Shown here: in pieces, positions 1 through 9,387 of the stretch
Layout of the letters: each line of letters starts with the position of its first letter
Numbering within the stretch: the stretch's first letter is position 1
NCBI RefSeq assembly: GCF_017255295.1
Contig: NZ_JAFKDE010000006.1
Coordinates: forward strand, 1-64,000
Direction of reading: 5' to 3'
DNA from: Nitratireductor aquimarinus
GTDB taxonomy: Bacteria > Pseudomonadota > Alphaproteobacteria > Rhizobiales > Rhizobiaceae
DNA length: 64,000 nt
Translations under genes and position numbers: made by a program
The notes under the pieces: model-generated
Told to the model about the DNA's origin: nothing
Database searches by the model: none
The model's input: the letters and a program-made list of their open reading frames with translations, nothing else

Positions 1-54
1 ATGCTCCTTCAAGATGCCAATGATCTGTTCTTCTGAGAACCGTGACCGTTTCAT
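1..54 (-). CDS. IS3-family transposase OrfA, N-terminal 18 residues only
   Basis: The minus strand from 54 reads MKRSRFSEEQIIGILKEH and runs off the window. This is the stereotyped N-terminus of IS3-family OrfA proteins, which carry a helix-turn-helix that binds the terminal repeats and act with OrfB, the DDE integrase subunit, by programmed frameshifting. That identity follows from knowledge of the family; only the first 18 codons are visible. The ATG is preceded by GGAGACAGGCA, an acceptable ribosome binding site. Whether the rest is intact cannot be seen. Confidence 0.8.
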   Translation of the reverse strand, partial: MKRSRFSEEQIIGILKEH

Positions 55-119
55 TGCCTGTCTCCTTCGTTGAGGAACAGGCTAACCCAAAATCGGGAAC
101 ATCTCAGGGGAGCAGGTCA
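1..119 (-). mobile_element. Edge of an IS3-family insertion sequence (truncated by the window)
   Basis: The window opens inside an insertion sequence read on the minus strand. The first 18 codons of an IS3-type OrfA lie at 1-54. About 65 bases upstream of that start the sequence ends in a terminal repeat that reads TGACCTGCTCCCCTGAGATG on the minus strand, beginning at 119. IS3-family ends characteristically start with TG. The other end and any target duplication lie outside the window, so completeness cannot be judged. A partial inverted match (gctaaccc at 81-88 against gggttagc at 157-164) straddles the edge and may be coincidental. Confidence 0.75.
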
Positions 120-249
120 GGGGCCGCAACGAGACCGGCGCTAGCGTGCTCCGATTGGGTTAGCTGACATGATTCAGCCCCTGAATACGTCAACACTCGG
201 CCCTTTGCGGACACTCAGATTGCACGCATCGAACGACCGCTTAAGGCTC

Positions 250-2457
250 CTAATGGCGCGCTTGCTCCATGGCGCTCTCCAACTCTCGAGCCAACTCGCC
301 ATGTTCGCTCTTTCGAAGCGCTGCTAGTCGTGCAACAGCATTTTCGAGATCGAAGAATGCTTCGATAGACGACTTGTGCAGCGGATAATAAACGCTGTCA
401 CTCACGGCCCAACTACGAAGATGATTGAGGATAGAAAGAAAACCCTCATCGGTAGCGCTGTTAGACGCCACCCACTCTTTTGCCTCTTTGTCACCCGATA
501 AGTCCCGCCACCCGAACAGGAATGTCGAAACGTCGGGCATTCCTGCGATACTCTCTTGCACATCAGCTGATGAAATCCGCCCTCTCATGATGTCCAGAAG
601 CATATCAAGGAACTCATCAGAGAAGACCAATCGCCCAGGCTGGCTTGGTCGGTCGCCAACTTTACCATGGTCCCACATTTGGTCTCTGAAGAAGTTGCCC
701 ACAAGCCAGTTCAATGCCGTGCCTTTTTCAGCCATCTCTTTTGAGACCTTCTCGAAGGCCTCCTGGTCAACGGTCCTCAATCGAACCAACAAACGCTCGG
801 CCACGCGCACTGCCGTGCTGGTAACGGAGAAGGCAAACGCTCGGGGCTTGTTATCGGTCGCGATGACGGAGTCCATGGTATCGGACATTGCCAGAACAAT
901 CCCACCGACGGTTTCCTTGTCCAACTTGGATACGAGGGAGTCATCGAGCCGGTCGAGAATATGCTCAAACCACGTCCTACCCGATTGACGAAGACTCCTT
1001 GCGTGATGTTCGAGGCGCGCCTTCAAAGAGGGTAAATCTGATCTCGCAAACTCAAGGAGCTGGTTGAAATCTTCATCGGACATCACCGTTTTAGGCCCTG
1101 TCAGGGCAAAGTAATAGCGGTAGTGTAGGGGGCTTCCGAGACGCTTAAGTTCAATCGCATCGCTTGCCTCCCTGAGCGAAGCCTCTGAAAACACTCGCTT
1201 TGAGGCGTCTTCATTTGCCCGAACGCCTGGAATAAACTGCTTCAAAGCCCATATCGATCGCGATGCGCCGATCTCCTCGGATGGCAGGAGCTCCTTAAGG
1301 GTTGTGCCCAAAGTTGCTTTTGAATCGTTTGTGATCGAACCGTCACCCGTGACCAATATTGATCGGACAGACAGATATTCTTCCAGCCACTTATAGAGCT
1401 TGAAGTTCGTGGTCTTGATCAGGTGAAGGCGGCAAAAATCGGGGAAATAGACATCATCGACTACGGAGGGGTAGACAAACCGTATGCCGTTAAGAGCGAG
1501 CTTTACTTCTCTCGGTGTGTTCAAGCCCATCCCCTCGCGATCCACGGCTGAGGCCAGATCCTCCAGCAGCTCGTCGTCTGGAGCTGCACCGGTAACTTCC
1601 GCAAAAATAGCTTCCGCTTCGTTTCGGAACTGTGTTCGGAGATCGAAAGGCTCTGGAAGTGGAATGGCGAAGGTTAGCTGAACGATTTTCTGCAGGAACA
1701 AGTCACCATCATGGACCTTGAGGCCTTCCTTTAGGGCTTGAGCCAAGACTTCGCGATCATAGCACATAAGATATGCGACCCGTGGGAAGTCGGCGACAGA
1801 GCGTACAAGTCGAACAACTTCAACGGCTTGCTCTGGCTCAAGTCGGTCGAGATCATCAAGAATGACAACAAAACCAACATTGAGTGCTTTGATTTTCTCT
1901 GAGATCGCCCGCTTCAGTTCTGAGGGCGTGGGCTCTCTGCTTGAAAACTGCTCAAGTGCATCACCGCCAGCTTTTAGCGCGCCTGCTGCAACATGCGCTC
2001 CGGGAATAAAGTATCCGGCCAGACTTGCGAGCGGAACCAATGTCCTTGCCGTTTTTTGGCCGTAGAGGCTGATCAAGTCTCCGACGTCACTGGCCTTCTT
2101 CCGGCTGAACTTACCTCGGATGCCTTTAACCTCGGATCTTTCCGCCTCTCTCCTTTCAAGCAAGTCTGCAATCGGCCCCAGTAACGACATCACCAAGGTA
2201 GACGAGTCACCGTTTAACCACGGAGCCACAGTTATCGTGTAGATGTCCTCAGACTCCGCCGCAGCCAGTTCCTCGCGCAGGAAGTTCAGGAGCGAGGTTT
2301 TTCCCGACCCCCAGCGACCTTCCAGCCCCACGACCATACCGCCACCTTTTGAGGCCTCAATAATTGACGGAGCGAGGCGCTTGGCCATGCCCACAAATCC
2401 AAACTGATCTTCGGATTCATCTTCAAGCGCCCGATCAGAATCTAACCCAATAGCCAT
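250..2457 (-). CDS. KAP-family P-loop NTPase, possible phage-defence protein
   Basis: A 735-residue protein. Walker A is GRWGSGKTS near residues 47-55, and Walker B is VVILDDLDRL near 197-206, followed by the acidic/hydrophobic continuation typical of KAP ATPases. A hydrophobic stretch near residues 139-163 between the two motifs fits the membrane insertion found in many KAP proteins. The C-terminal 450 residues have no motif I recognise. The chosen ATG at 2457 has AGAGGG just upstream; a TTG at 2487 is open but lacks a ribosome binding site. Base composition is visibly more AT-rich than in the flanking genes, and an IS3-family edge lies 130 bases downstream, so horizontal acquisition is likely. 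Relatives such as F-plasmid PifA act in phage exclusion. Defence is an inference here; the NTPase family is firm. Confidence 0.85.
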   Translation of the reverse strand: MAIGLDSDRALEDESEDQFGFVGMAKRLAPSIIEASKGGGMVVGLEGRWGSGKTSLLNFLREELAAAESEDIYTITVAPWLNGDSSTLVMSLLGPIADLLERREAERSEVKGIRGKFSRKKASDVGDLISLYGQKTARTLVPLASLAGYFIPGAHVAAGALKAGGDALEQFSSREPTPSELKRAISEKIKALNVGFVVILDDLDRLEPEQAVEVVRLVRSVADFPRVAYLMCYDREVLAQALKEGLKVHDGDLFLQKIVQLTFAIPLPEPFDLRTQFRNEAEAIFAEVTGAAPDDELLEDLASAVDREGMGLNTPREVKLALNGIRFVYPSVVDDVYFPDFCRLHLIKTTNFKLYKWLEEYLSVRSILVTGDGSITNDSKATLGTTLKELLPSEEIGASRSIWALKQFIPGVRANEDASKRVFSEASLREASDAIELKRLGSPLHYRYYFALTGPKTVMSDEDFNQLLEFARSDLPSLKARLEHHARSLRQSGRTWFEHILDRLDDSLVSKLDKETVGGIVLAMSDTMDSVIATDNKPRAFAFSVTSTAVRVAERLLVRLRTVDQEAFEKVSKEMAEKGTALNWLVGNFFRDQMWDHGKVGDRPSQPGRLVFSDEFLDMLLDIMRGRISSADVQESIAGMPDVSTFLFGWRDLSGDKEAKEWVASNSATDEGFLSILNHLRSWAVSDSVYYPLHKSSIEAFFDLENAVARLAALRKSEHGELARELESAMEQARH

Positions 2458-2775
2458 GCGCCCTCTGGAATTTATATTAAAAATCAAGCACTTATGTTCT
2501 TACCGTGCGCACCAAAACCTGGAAGCCCGAACGCAATCAACGTGGCGCTACTGAAGAGATAATGTCAACTTGTATCAAACCATTCTGGATGATTAGTCGT
2601 CTGCCAAGTCATCTCATGAGAAAGGTTCACATTCTCCAAGTGGCATATTTCCTATGTGCGCATCTCGGTCATTTGCGCACTCTGCAGCGAACGGCACAGC
2701 AGGAGCCGCGTTGCCGCAAAAGTGCAGTCGGGGCCCAAATGACCGCCTCCCCAAATTGGTCGCCAGCCCGCCCCC
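2458..2775. other. 318-base gap with no convincing gene
   Basis: This is the upstream region of the KAP gene. The part next to its start is AT-rich (tttatattaaaaatc) and probably holds its promoter. The remainder shifts back to high GC toward the PilZ-like gene. Short open frames exist but have no recognisable protein and no good ribosome binding site. No tRNA, and no repeat shared with the rest of the window, was seen, so the right border of the presumed acquired segment is not marked by a visible repeat. Confidence 0.5.
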
Positions 2776-3096
2776 TCACTCAAACGCCACGCCGATCTCC
2801 GTCAGGCTCCGCCAGCGGATGACCGCCGGGCGGACGCGGTCGCTCCCTTCTATCTCGATGTAGAAGGCATCCGGCACGGCGCAGATGTCGCCGAAGCGGA
2901 TGCGGGCGCCGTGCGCGTTCTGGTCCAGAACGACGCCCAGAAGCATGCAGCCGCCATGGTTCCAGAAGAGCCTCGCGTGACGCGTCGCATCCTCGCGCCC
3001 GGCCGCGCGGCGGTCTGAGGGAAACGGGCTGCCTGCGTGCGCCGGTTTTCCGCCTACATGTCTTTCGCCCACGGGCCTTTTCACGTCCGACATCAT
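2776..3096 (-). CDS. Small PilZ-domain-like protein
   Basis: A 106-residue protein. The second half (GVVLDQNAHGARIRF, then VRPAVIRWR and EIGVAFE at the end) follows the beta-barrel pattern of short alphaproteobacterial PilZ-type proteins, which bind cyclic di-GMP or are degenerate relatives. The canonical RxxxR motif is not clearly present before the barrel, so ligand binding is uncertain. Translation probably starts at the first of two ATGs, preceded by GGAGGCGAGG, a strong ribosome binding site. It stands alone between the KAP gene and ilvC. Two diguanylate cyclases elsewhere in the window could supply the ligand, which is inference. Confidence 0.65.
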   Translation of the reverse strand: MMSDVKRPVGERHVGGKPAHAGSPFPSDRRAAGREDATRHARLFWNHGGCMLLGVVLDQNAHGARIRFGDICAVPDAFYIEIEGSDRVRPAVIRWRSLTEIGVAFE

Positions 3097-3291
3097 CCTC
3101 GCCTCCTGGCCTCCCCCACGCCCGCAGGCGCGGCTGGCTTTTCGCCTCCATGCCCGTTCACCTCCATGCCCATCAGGCGCGCCTGACCGGCGGCAGGAGG
3201 CCCATGCGGTTCTTGCGGTACTTACGGGTTATGCAGCGAAAACCGTGCCAGAAACCTGTTTCATCGCGGGACAGGCAGGCGGAAGACCGGC

Positions 3292-3324
3292 AAAGAAAAA
3301 GGCCGCGGGCGATGCCGCGGCCTT
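3292..3324 (-). terminator. Rho-independent terminator of ilvC
   Basis: A 10-bp perfect stem (AAGGCCGCGG at 3299-3308 pairing with CCGCGGCCTT at 3315-3324) with a 6-base loop. On the minus strand it is followed by TTTTTCTTTG. It lies just downstream of the ilvC stop codon. Confidence 0.9.
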
Positions 3325-3346
3325 CTCTCTGTGACTTTGGAAAAGA

Positions 3347-5075
<1,729 letters not shown>

Positions 5076-5101
5076 GAAGGTCTCTGTTCCCGTTTACGGA
5101 T

Positions 5102-5117
5102 CGTACCGTACGGTACG
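5102..5117. promoter_or_regulatory. Perfect palindrome, probable TetR operator
   Basis: CGTACCGTACGGTACG is identical to its reverse complement over 16 bases. It sits 26 bases upstream of the TetR start, the expected place for a dimeric TetR-family repressor to block its own promoter. Binding by this particular regulator is inferred from position. Confidence 0.7.
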
Positions 5118-5322
5118 GTTCTGTCATAGGGAAAAACAAAATGCAAGCCGCTTTGCCACAGGGTCCGGGGAGATTGCGCCCCTCGCCCGCCCGGCCCTGC
5201 GAAACGGCATCGGCCCCGCATCCGGCGGATACGGGGCCCAGCGATGAAGACAGGCGGTCAGGCCGGGCTCTGGCTATGAGCTTTTCAGGAAAAGCGGAAG
5301 CGCTCCACATGGATGACAGCTT
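5118..5322. other. Gap between the TetR operator and the repeat mosaic, no gene seen
   Basis: About 205 bases of high-GC sequence. Open frames cross it on both strands, but they continue into the repeats on one side and into the TetR shadow on the other, and none has a recognisable product. There is no divergent partner for the TetR regulator here. Confidence 0.5.
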
Positions 5323-5778
5323 CCTTCTCCCCGCGCGCGGGGAGAAGGTCCCGGCAGGGGGATGAGGGGCTGACGCGGCGCATGAAAGTCTCGCCATTTG
5401 TGGGTTCGCAGAACCTGGCGCCCGCCCCTCATCCTCACCTTCTCCCCGCTTGCGGGGAGAAGGGGGCCTTGACGGTGGGGCCTGGTCGTTTGACGGCGTG
5501 CGGCATTGGGCCGTTGGGCGGGACGGTCGGGCAGCCTCCTTCTCCCCGCGCGTGGGGAGAAAGGGGCCTTGACGGTGGGGCCTGGTCGTTTAACGGCGTG
5601 CGGCATTGGGCCGTTGGGCGGGACGGTCGGGCAGCCTCCTTCTCCCCGCGCGCGGGGAGAAGGTCCCGGCAGGGGGATGAGGGGCTGACGCGGCGCATAA
5701 AAGTCTCGCCATTTGCGGGTTCGCAGAACCTGGCGCCCGCCCCTCATCCTCACCTTCTCCCCGCGCGCGGGGAGAAGG
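5323..5778. repeat. Mosaic of five palindromes and duplicated spacers (P-A-P-B-P-B-P-A-P)
   Basis: Five copies of a roughly 26-base palindrome, CCTTCTCCCCGCG followed by its mirror CGCGGGGAGAAGG, lie at 5323-5348, 5438-5463, 5538-5564, 5638-5663 and 5753-5778. The first, fourth and fifth are perfect. The spacers are duplicated: an 89-base unit A (5349-5437 and 5664-5752) and a 73-74-base unit B (5464-5537 and 5565-5637), with only a few differences between copies. The array is symmetric in order. No protein-coding sequence is credible here. Palindromic intergenic units of this kind are common in rhizobial genomes. Confidence 0.9.
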
Positions 5779-5871
5779 GGCTTCAAAGTCGGCGCCCGCA
5801 ATTGTCCAAGAAGAATGAATGAGAGCGTTTCGCTATGCAATGAAGAGTGGAGACCGCTGGAAGCAGGTCGT

Positions 5872-6453
5872 TCAGCGCCCGCACTGGCGCATCTGGCGGC
5901 CGTAATTGCTGGACATGGTGGCCGCCTTGCGGGCGGATTTCTGCATCTGCGGATTGTTGCGCCATACGCCGCGCCGATAGCCCGCATGGCCGGCATAATA
6001 GTTCAGGTAAAGGCTGTAGGCGTCGTTGAGCGCCACGCCGTTGGTGCGGTTGCTGGTCTGGTGATACCAGCCGACGAAATCCACCGCATCGGCGAAGCTG
6101 CTGCGCCGCGCCATCATATTGCCGGTCTCGCGCTTGTAGCGCTGCCAGGTGCCATCAAGCGCCTGCGAATAGCCATAGGCGCTGGAGGCGCGCTTCCACG
6201 GAATGAAGCCGAGCAGCTTGCGGCGCGGCGGGCGTGCATCGGCGTCGAAGCCGGATTCGATGCGGATGGTGGCCATCAGCACTTCCGCCGGCACGCCATA
6301 TTTGCGCTCGGCGCGCTTGGCCTGCGTATACCAGCCGCCGAAAAAGCTCTGCTTCTGGTCGAACACGGTACAAACATTGTTGATGCTGCGCGGCGTCGAG
6401 GCACAGCCTGCCAACGCCAGCGCGAGCAGCACGGTCACTGCAACGATACGCAT
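5872..6453 (-). CDS. Lytic transglycosylase (SLT domain) lipoprotein
   Basis: A 193-residue lipoprotein. The signal peptide ends in a lipobox (LALAGC, Cys near residue 17). The SLT domain follows, with the catalytic glutamate in ATIRIESGFDADA and the downstream AYGYSQ and YLNYYAGH motifs of the lysozyme-like fold. It should cleave peptidoglycan glycan strands from the outer-membrane face of the periplasm, releasing anhydromuropeptides. It lies downstream of pdxJ on the same strand with a 115-base gap, so it may be separately transcribed. The repeat mosaic follows its 3' end. Confidence 0.9.
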   Translation of the reverse strand: MRIVAVTVLLALALAGCASTPRSINNVCTVFDQKQSFFGGWYTQAKRAERKYGVPAEVLMATIRIESGFDADARPPRRKLLGFIPWKRASSAYGYSQALDGTWQRYKRETGNMMARRSSFADAVDFVGWYHQTSNRTNGVALNDAYSLYLNYYAGHAGYRRGVWRNNPQMQKSARKAATMSSNYGRQMRQCGR

Positions 6454-6568
6454 GAAAACACCTCAAAACCCACCCCATGCATAGGTCAGGGAATCCTAAG
6501 AAACCCTGTCCATGCGCGTTAACGGTCTGGGCAATGCCGTGACCATTTGCGGGCGATTTGGAGGTGGA

Positions 6569-7309
6569 TCAGCCCTCGCAGGCGCGGATGAAGCGGCGCA
6601 CGGTTTCCGCCATGCCGTATTCCAGCGCGTCGGCGGTGAGACCGTGGCCAATGGAAACCTCGCAGAGTTCCGGCATGCGGCGCGCAAGGGCCGGAAGGTT
6701 CGCCACCGTCAAATCGTGACCGGCATTGACGCCGAGCCCGTGCGCGGCAGCGGCGTCCGCCGTTTTGCCGAGCTTTTCCAGTTCGATAGCGGCCTTTGCG
6801 GAATCATCATGGCAACCGCCATAAGGGCCGGTGTAGAGCTCGATACGGTCCGCCCCGAGTACTGCCGCCGCCGGCACCTGATCGGGATCGGGGTCTGCGA
6901 AAAGCGAAACGCGAAAGCCCTGCTTCTTGAGCCGCGCGATGACGGGTTTTAGAAAACCGCCCTGCCCGGCAAAGTCCCAGCCATGGTCGGAGGTGGCCTG
7001 TGCCGGATCGTCGGGCACCAGCGTCACCTGTTCGGGCTGATGCTCTTCGACGAGCGCCAGGAATTCCTCGGTGGGAAAGCCCTCGATGTTGAACTCGCGG
7101 CCGGGAAACTCGTCATCGAGCAGCGCGCGGATCTCCGGCAGGTCGGAAAAGCGGATATGGCGCTGGTCGGGGCGCGGATGCACGGTCAGCCCGCAGGCGC
7201 CCGCTTGAAGCGCGATGCGGCCAAGCCCGATCACGCTCGGCCATGGCAGATCGCGCCGGTTGCGCAGCATGGCGACAGCGTTGAGATTGACGGAGAGTTT
7301 TGCCGGCAT
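6569..7309 (-). CDS. pdxJ: Pyridoxine 5'-phosphate synthase
   Basis: A 246-residue TIM-barrel enzyme condensing 1-deoxyxylulose 5-phosphate with 3-amino-2-oxopropyl phosphate in de novo vitamin B6 synthesis. Family hallmarks are [15 protein letters not shown] at the N-terminus, [21 protein letters not shown], and the C-terminal [10 protein letters not shown] and VSIGH. The start at 7309 ([10 protein letters not shown]) matches homologues; the upstream open extension does not. It is followed on the same strand by the SLT lipoprotein and is divergent from the SpoIIAA-like gene. Confidence 0.97.
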   Translation of the reverse strand: MPAKLSVNLNAVAMLRNRRDLPWPSVIGLGRIALQAGACGLTVHPRPDQRHIRFSDLPEIRALLDDEFPGREFNIEGFPTEEFLALVEEHQPEQVTLVPDDPAQATSDHGWDFAGQGGFLKPVIARLKKQGFRVSLFADPDPDQVPAAAVLGADRIELYTGPYGGCHDDSAKAAIELEKLGKTADAAAAHGLGVNAGHDLTVANLPALARRMPELCEVSIGHGLTADALEYGMAETVRRFIRACEG

Positions 7310-7454
7310 TGTTGCGTCCCGCTTTTCTGTTGCGCTCGATGCGTTACCATCGCTCCATACCGCGTTCGGGTCGGAACGGACAGGCCCAGATCGCGTTGTC
7401 GATACAGACAAGCCGGGTCGATAGAGGCAAGCCGGAAAGCGTCAGGAGCAGACC

Positions 7455-7862
7455 ATGACCGTCAACGACAATCCCCCCAATGTGCGGCGCATCGAGACAG
7501 ACCGCGACGACGCCTATGCCTTCGAGATCGTCGGCCACATCACGGCAGCCGACATGGAAAACCTCTACGGTCTTCTCGAAGGCGCTTATGAAGTGCACGA
7601 CAAGATCGACGTGCTGGTCATCATTCACGACTATGAAGGCTTCGACTGGCATGCCGCCTTCAAGGAACAGACGATGATCGGCAAGACCAACGCACTGAAG
7701 CACATCCGCAAATATGCAGTGGCCGGCGGACCGGCCTGGATGGGCACGACCATCGCCTTTTTCCGTCCGTTCTTCTCCATGGAGATGGAGTATTTTCCCT
7801 ATGAGAAGGTGGAGGACGCCTGGAATTGGCTGGGCGCGGAACCAGCCCCGCCGCCGGGCTGA
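7455..7862 (+). CDS. SpoIIAA-like (STAS-type) protein
   Basis: A 135-residue protein of the SpoIIAA-like family, a STAS-like fold found singly in many Proteobacteria. Typical features are FEIVGHITAADMENL, the central VLVIIHDYEGFDWHAAF, and a C-terminal helix containing EMEYFPYEKVEDAWNWL. Members are thought to be small regulatory or lipid-binding proteins, but no biochemical role is established, and none is claimed. The gene stands alone and is divergent from pdxJ. A pair of hairpin repeats follows within 30 bases of its stop codon. Confidence 0.85.
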   Translation: MTVNDNPPNVRRIETDRDDAYAFEIVGHITAADMENLYGLLEGAYEVHDKIDVLVIIHDYEGFDWHAAFKEQTMIGKTNALKHIRKYAVAGGPAWMGTTIAFFRPFFSMEMEYFPYEKVEDAWNWLGAEPAPPPG

Positions 7863-7885
7863 CCGGCATTGGCCAGTGCCCTATC

Positions 7886-7985
7886 GCATTTGTGCTGCGC
7901 CGGATGCGCACATCCGGCTGCAAAATGCTCTTTGATTTCCCGCATTTGTGCGACGCCGGATGGACGCATCCGGCTGCAAAATGCT
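7886..7985. repeat. Two tandem 44-base hairpin repeats
   Basis: Copies at 7886-7929 and 7942-7985 both run from gcatttgtgc to ctgcaaaatgct. Each has an inner stem GCCGGATG/CATCCGGC with a different 4-base loop (cgca or gacg) and an outer GCATTT/AAATGC pairing. They separate two convergent genes, so a transcription-ending role is possible, but no T-run follows. Confidence 0.8.
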
Positions 7986-9113
7986 TTAGCGCACGATGGT
8001 CAGGCGCTCGGAGGCACGGGTGATGGCCGTGTAGAGCCAGCGCTGGCGCGTGTCGCGGAAGGCATAGCTCTCATCAAAGAGCACCACCTCATCCCACTGC
8101 GAACCCTGCGCCTTGTGCACGGTCAGCGCGTAGCCATAGTCGAAATCGTCGTAACGCTTCTTGGTCTGCCACGGAATTTCCGCCGTGGGATCCTCGAACG
8201 CCGCCTTTAAAAGCTTGATCTTGGCCACGCCGCGATCGGGATCATCCTCTTCGGGCGAGACCAGAAGGTTGATGCCCGGCTTCACGGTCTCGCGCGACGA
8301 GGTCATCACCTTCCACAGCGAGCCGTTCAACAGCCCCTTGGCGGGATCGTTGCGCAGACACACCAGCTTGTCGCCGGCCTGCGGATAGTCGGCGTCGAAC
8401 CCCTTCAGCTCGCGCAGGCGCTGATTGTAGCGGCGGCGCGTGCGGTTGGTACCGACAAGCACCTGATCGGCAGAAAGCACCAGATCCTGATCGACCTCGG
8501 CCTTTGAAATGACCCTGGCCGCACCATAATCCCCATAGGAGATATCCCGCCCCTCGCGCACATCGAGCGCAAGCTGGATGATGGGATTGTCGCGCGCCTG
8601 CCGGTGGATTTCGGTCAGGAGATGGTCCGGCTCATGCTCGGTGAAGAACCCGCCACCGGAGATCGGCGGAAGCTGGCCGGGATCGCCCAGAACGAGAATC
8701 GGCGTGCCGAAGGACAGGAGGTCGCGGCCAAGCGCCTCATCCACCATGGAGCATTCATCGATGATCACCATCGCAGCCTTGGCGATGGGGCTCTGGCGGT
8801 TGAGCGAGAAGGTGGGCGACATGGAGGTGCGTCCCGTCACCTCGTCTTCCACCTCTTCCTCGCCGCGCGGGCGATAGATCAGCGAATGGATGGTGCGGGC
8901 ATTCTTGGCGCCGCGCGAGCGCAGCACCTGCGCGGCCTTGCCGGTGAACGCGGCGAACTGCACCTCGCCATCGACATGCTCTGCGAAATAGCGCGCCAGC
9001 GTGGTCTTGCCCGTTCCGGCGTAGCCGAACAGACGGAAAACCTGGGTCTGACCGGCCTTGAGCCAGCTCGCCACAGCGTTAAGCGCTGCATCCTGTTGCG
9101 GGGAGAATTCCAT
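7986..9113 (-). CDS. RecD-like ATP-dependent DNA helicase (SF1B)
   Basis: A 375-residue helicase, far shorter than RecD or RecD2, consisting of the helicase core only. Walker A is GYAGTGKTT near residue 30, the DExx motif is VIIDECSMVD, motif III is LVLGDPGQLPPI, and the C-terminal UvrD-C2 part ends with YALTVHKAQGSQWD and LYTAITRASERL. The start at 9113 (MEFSPQQDAAL) is chosen because the open frame upstream runs into an inverted repeat. Such proteins are conserved in Rhizobiales and presumably unwind DNA 5'-3'; their exact role is unsettled. Confidence 0.9.
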   Translation of the reverse strand: MEFSPQQDAALNAVASWLKAGQTQVFRLFGYAGTGKTTLARYFAEHVDGEVQFAAFTGKAAQVLRSRGAKNARTIHSLIYRPRGEEEVEDEVTGRTSMSPTFSLNRQSPIAKAAMVIIDECSMVDEALGRDLLSFGTPILVLGDPGQLPPISGGGFFTEHEPDHLLTEIHRQARDNPIIQLALDVREGRDISYGDYGAARVISKAEVDQDLVLSADQVLVGTNRTRRRYNQRLRELKGFDADYPQAGDKLVCLRNDPAKGLLNGSLWKVMTSSRETVKPGINLLVSPEEDDPDRGVAKIKLLKAAFEDPTAEIPWQTKKRYDDFDYGYALTVHKAQGSQWDEVVLFDESYAFRDTRQRWLYTAITRASERLTIVR

Positions 9114-9218
9114 GCCGTCCAGAAAGCAGATTCGGCCCGAAATGAACAGGCTGCAATCACACCGGAGGCAGCAGGATCGCTCACGCCATTCGTGCCCAAA
9201 CCCGTTGCAACAGTGTTG

Positions 9219-9342
9219 TGCGTGGTTCGACAGGCTCACCATGAGGGTGGGGTATGGGACGGCAAAACCCGTCTGAAGCATCATGGAACAAGCCTCTGAC
9301 GCAAAGCCGGCCTCCCTCATGGGGAGCCTGTCGAACCACGCA
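9219..9342. repeat. Inverted repeat with 29-base arms
   Basis: The left arm at 9219-9247 (containing GTTCGACAGGCTCACCATGAG) and the right arm at 9314-9342 are reverse complements with one mismatch, separated by 66 bases. This motif is a well-known intergenic repeat in many Proteobacteria. It fills the gap between the helicase and the next gene, about 274 bases in which no gene is seen. Confidence 0.85.
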
Positions 9343-9387
9343 AGACATCAATGCAGCAGGGCATTGAAACCGGTGTCCGCCCCCTCC

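Noticed and set aside
1-2457. A composite transposon carrying the KAP gene
   Set aside because: Only one IS edge is visible and no matching inverted or direct repeat was found on the other side of the KAP gene.
2505-2822. A 105-codon plus-strand open frame between the KAP gene and the PilZ-like gene
   Set aside because: No domain, no ribosome binding site, and it runs into the antisense of the PilZ-like gene.
5323-5778. Possible CRISPR array
   Set aside because: The repeats are palindromes, spacing is irregular, spacers are themselves duplicated, and no cas genes are present.
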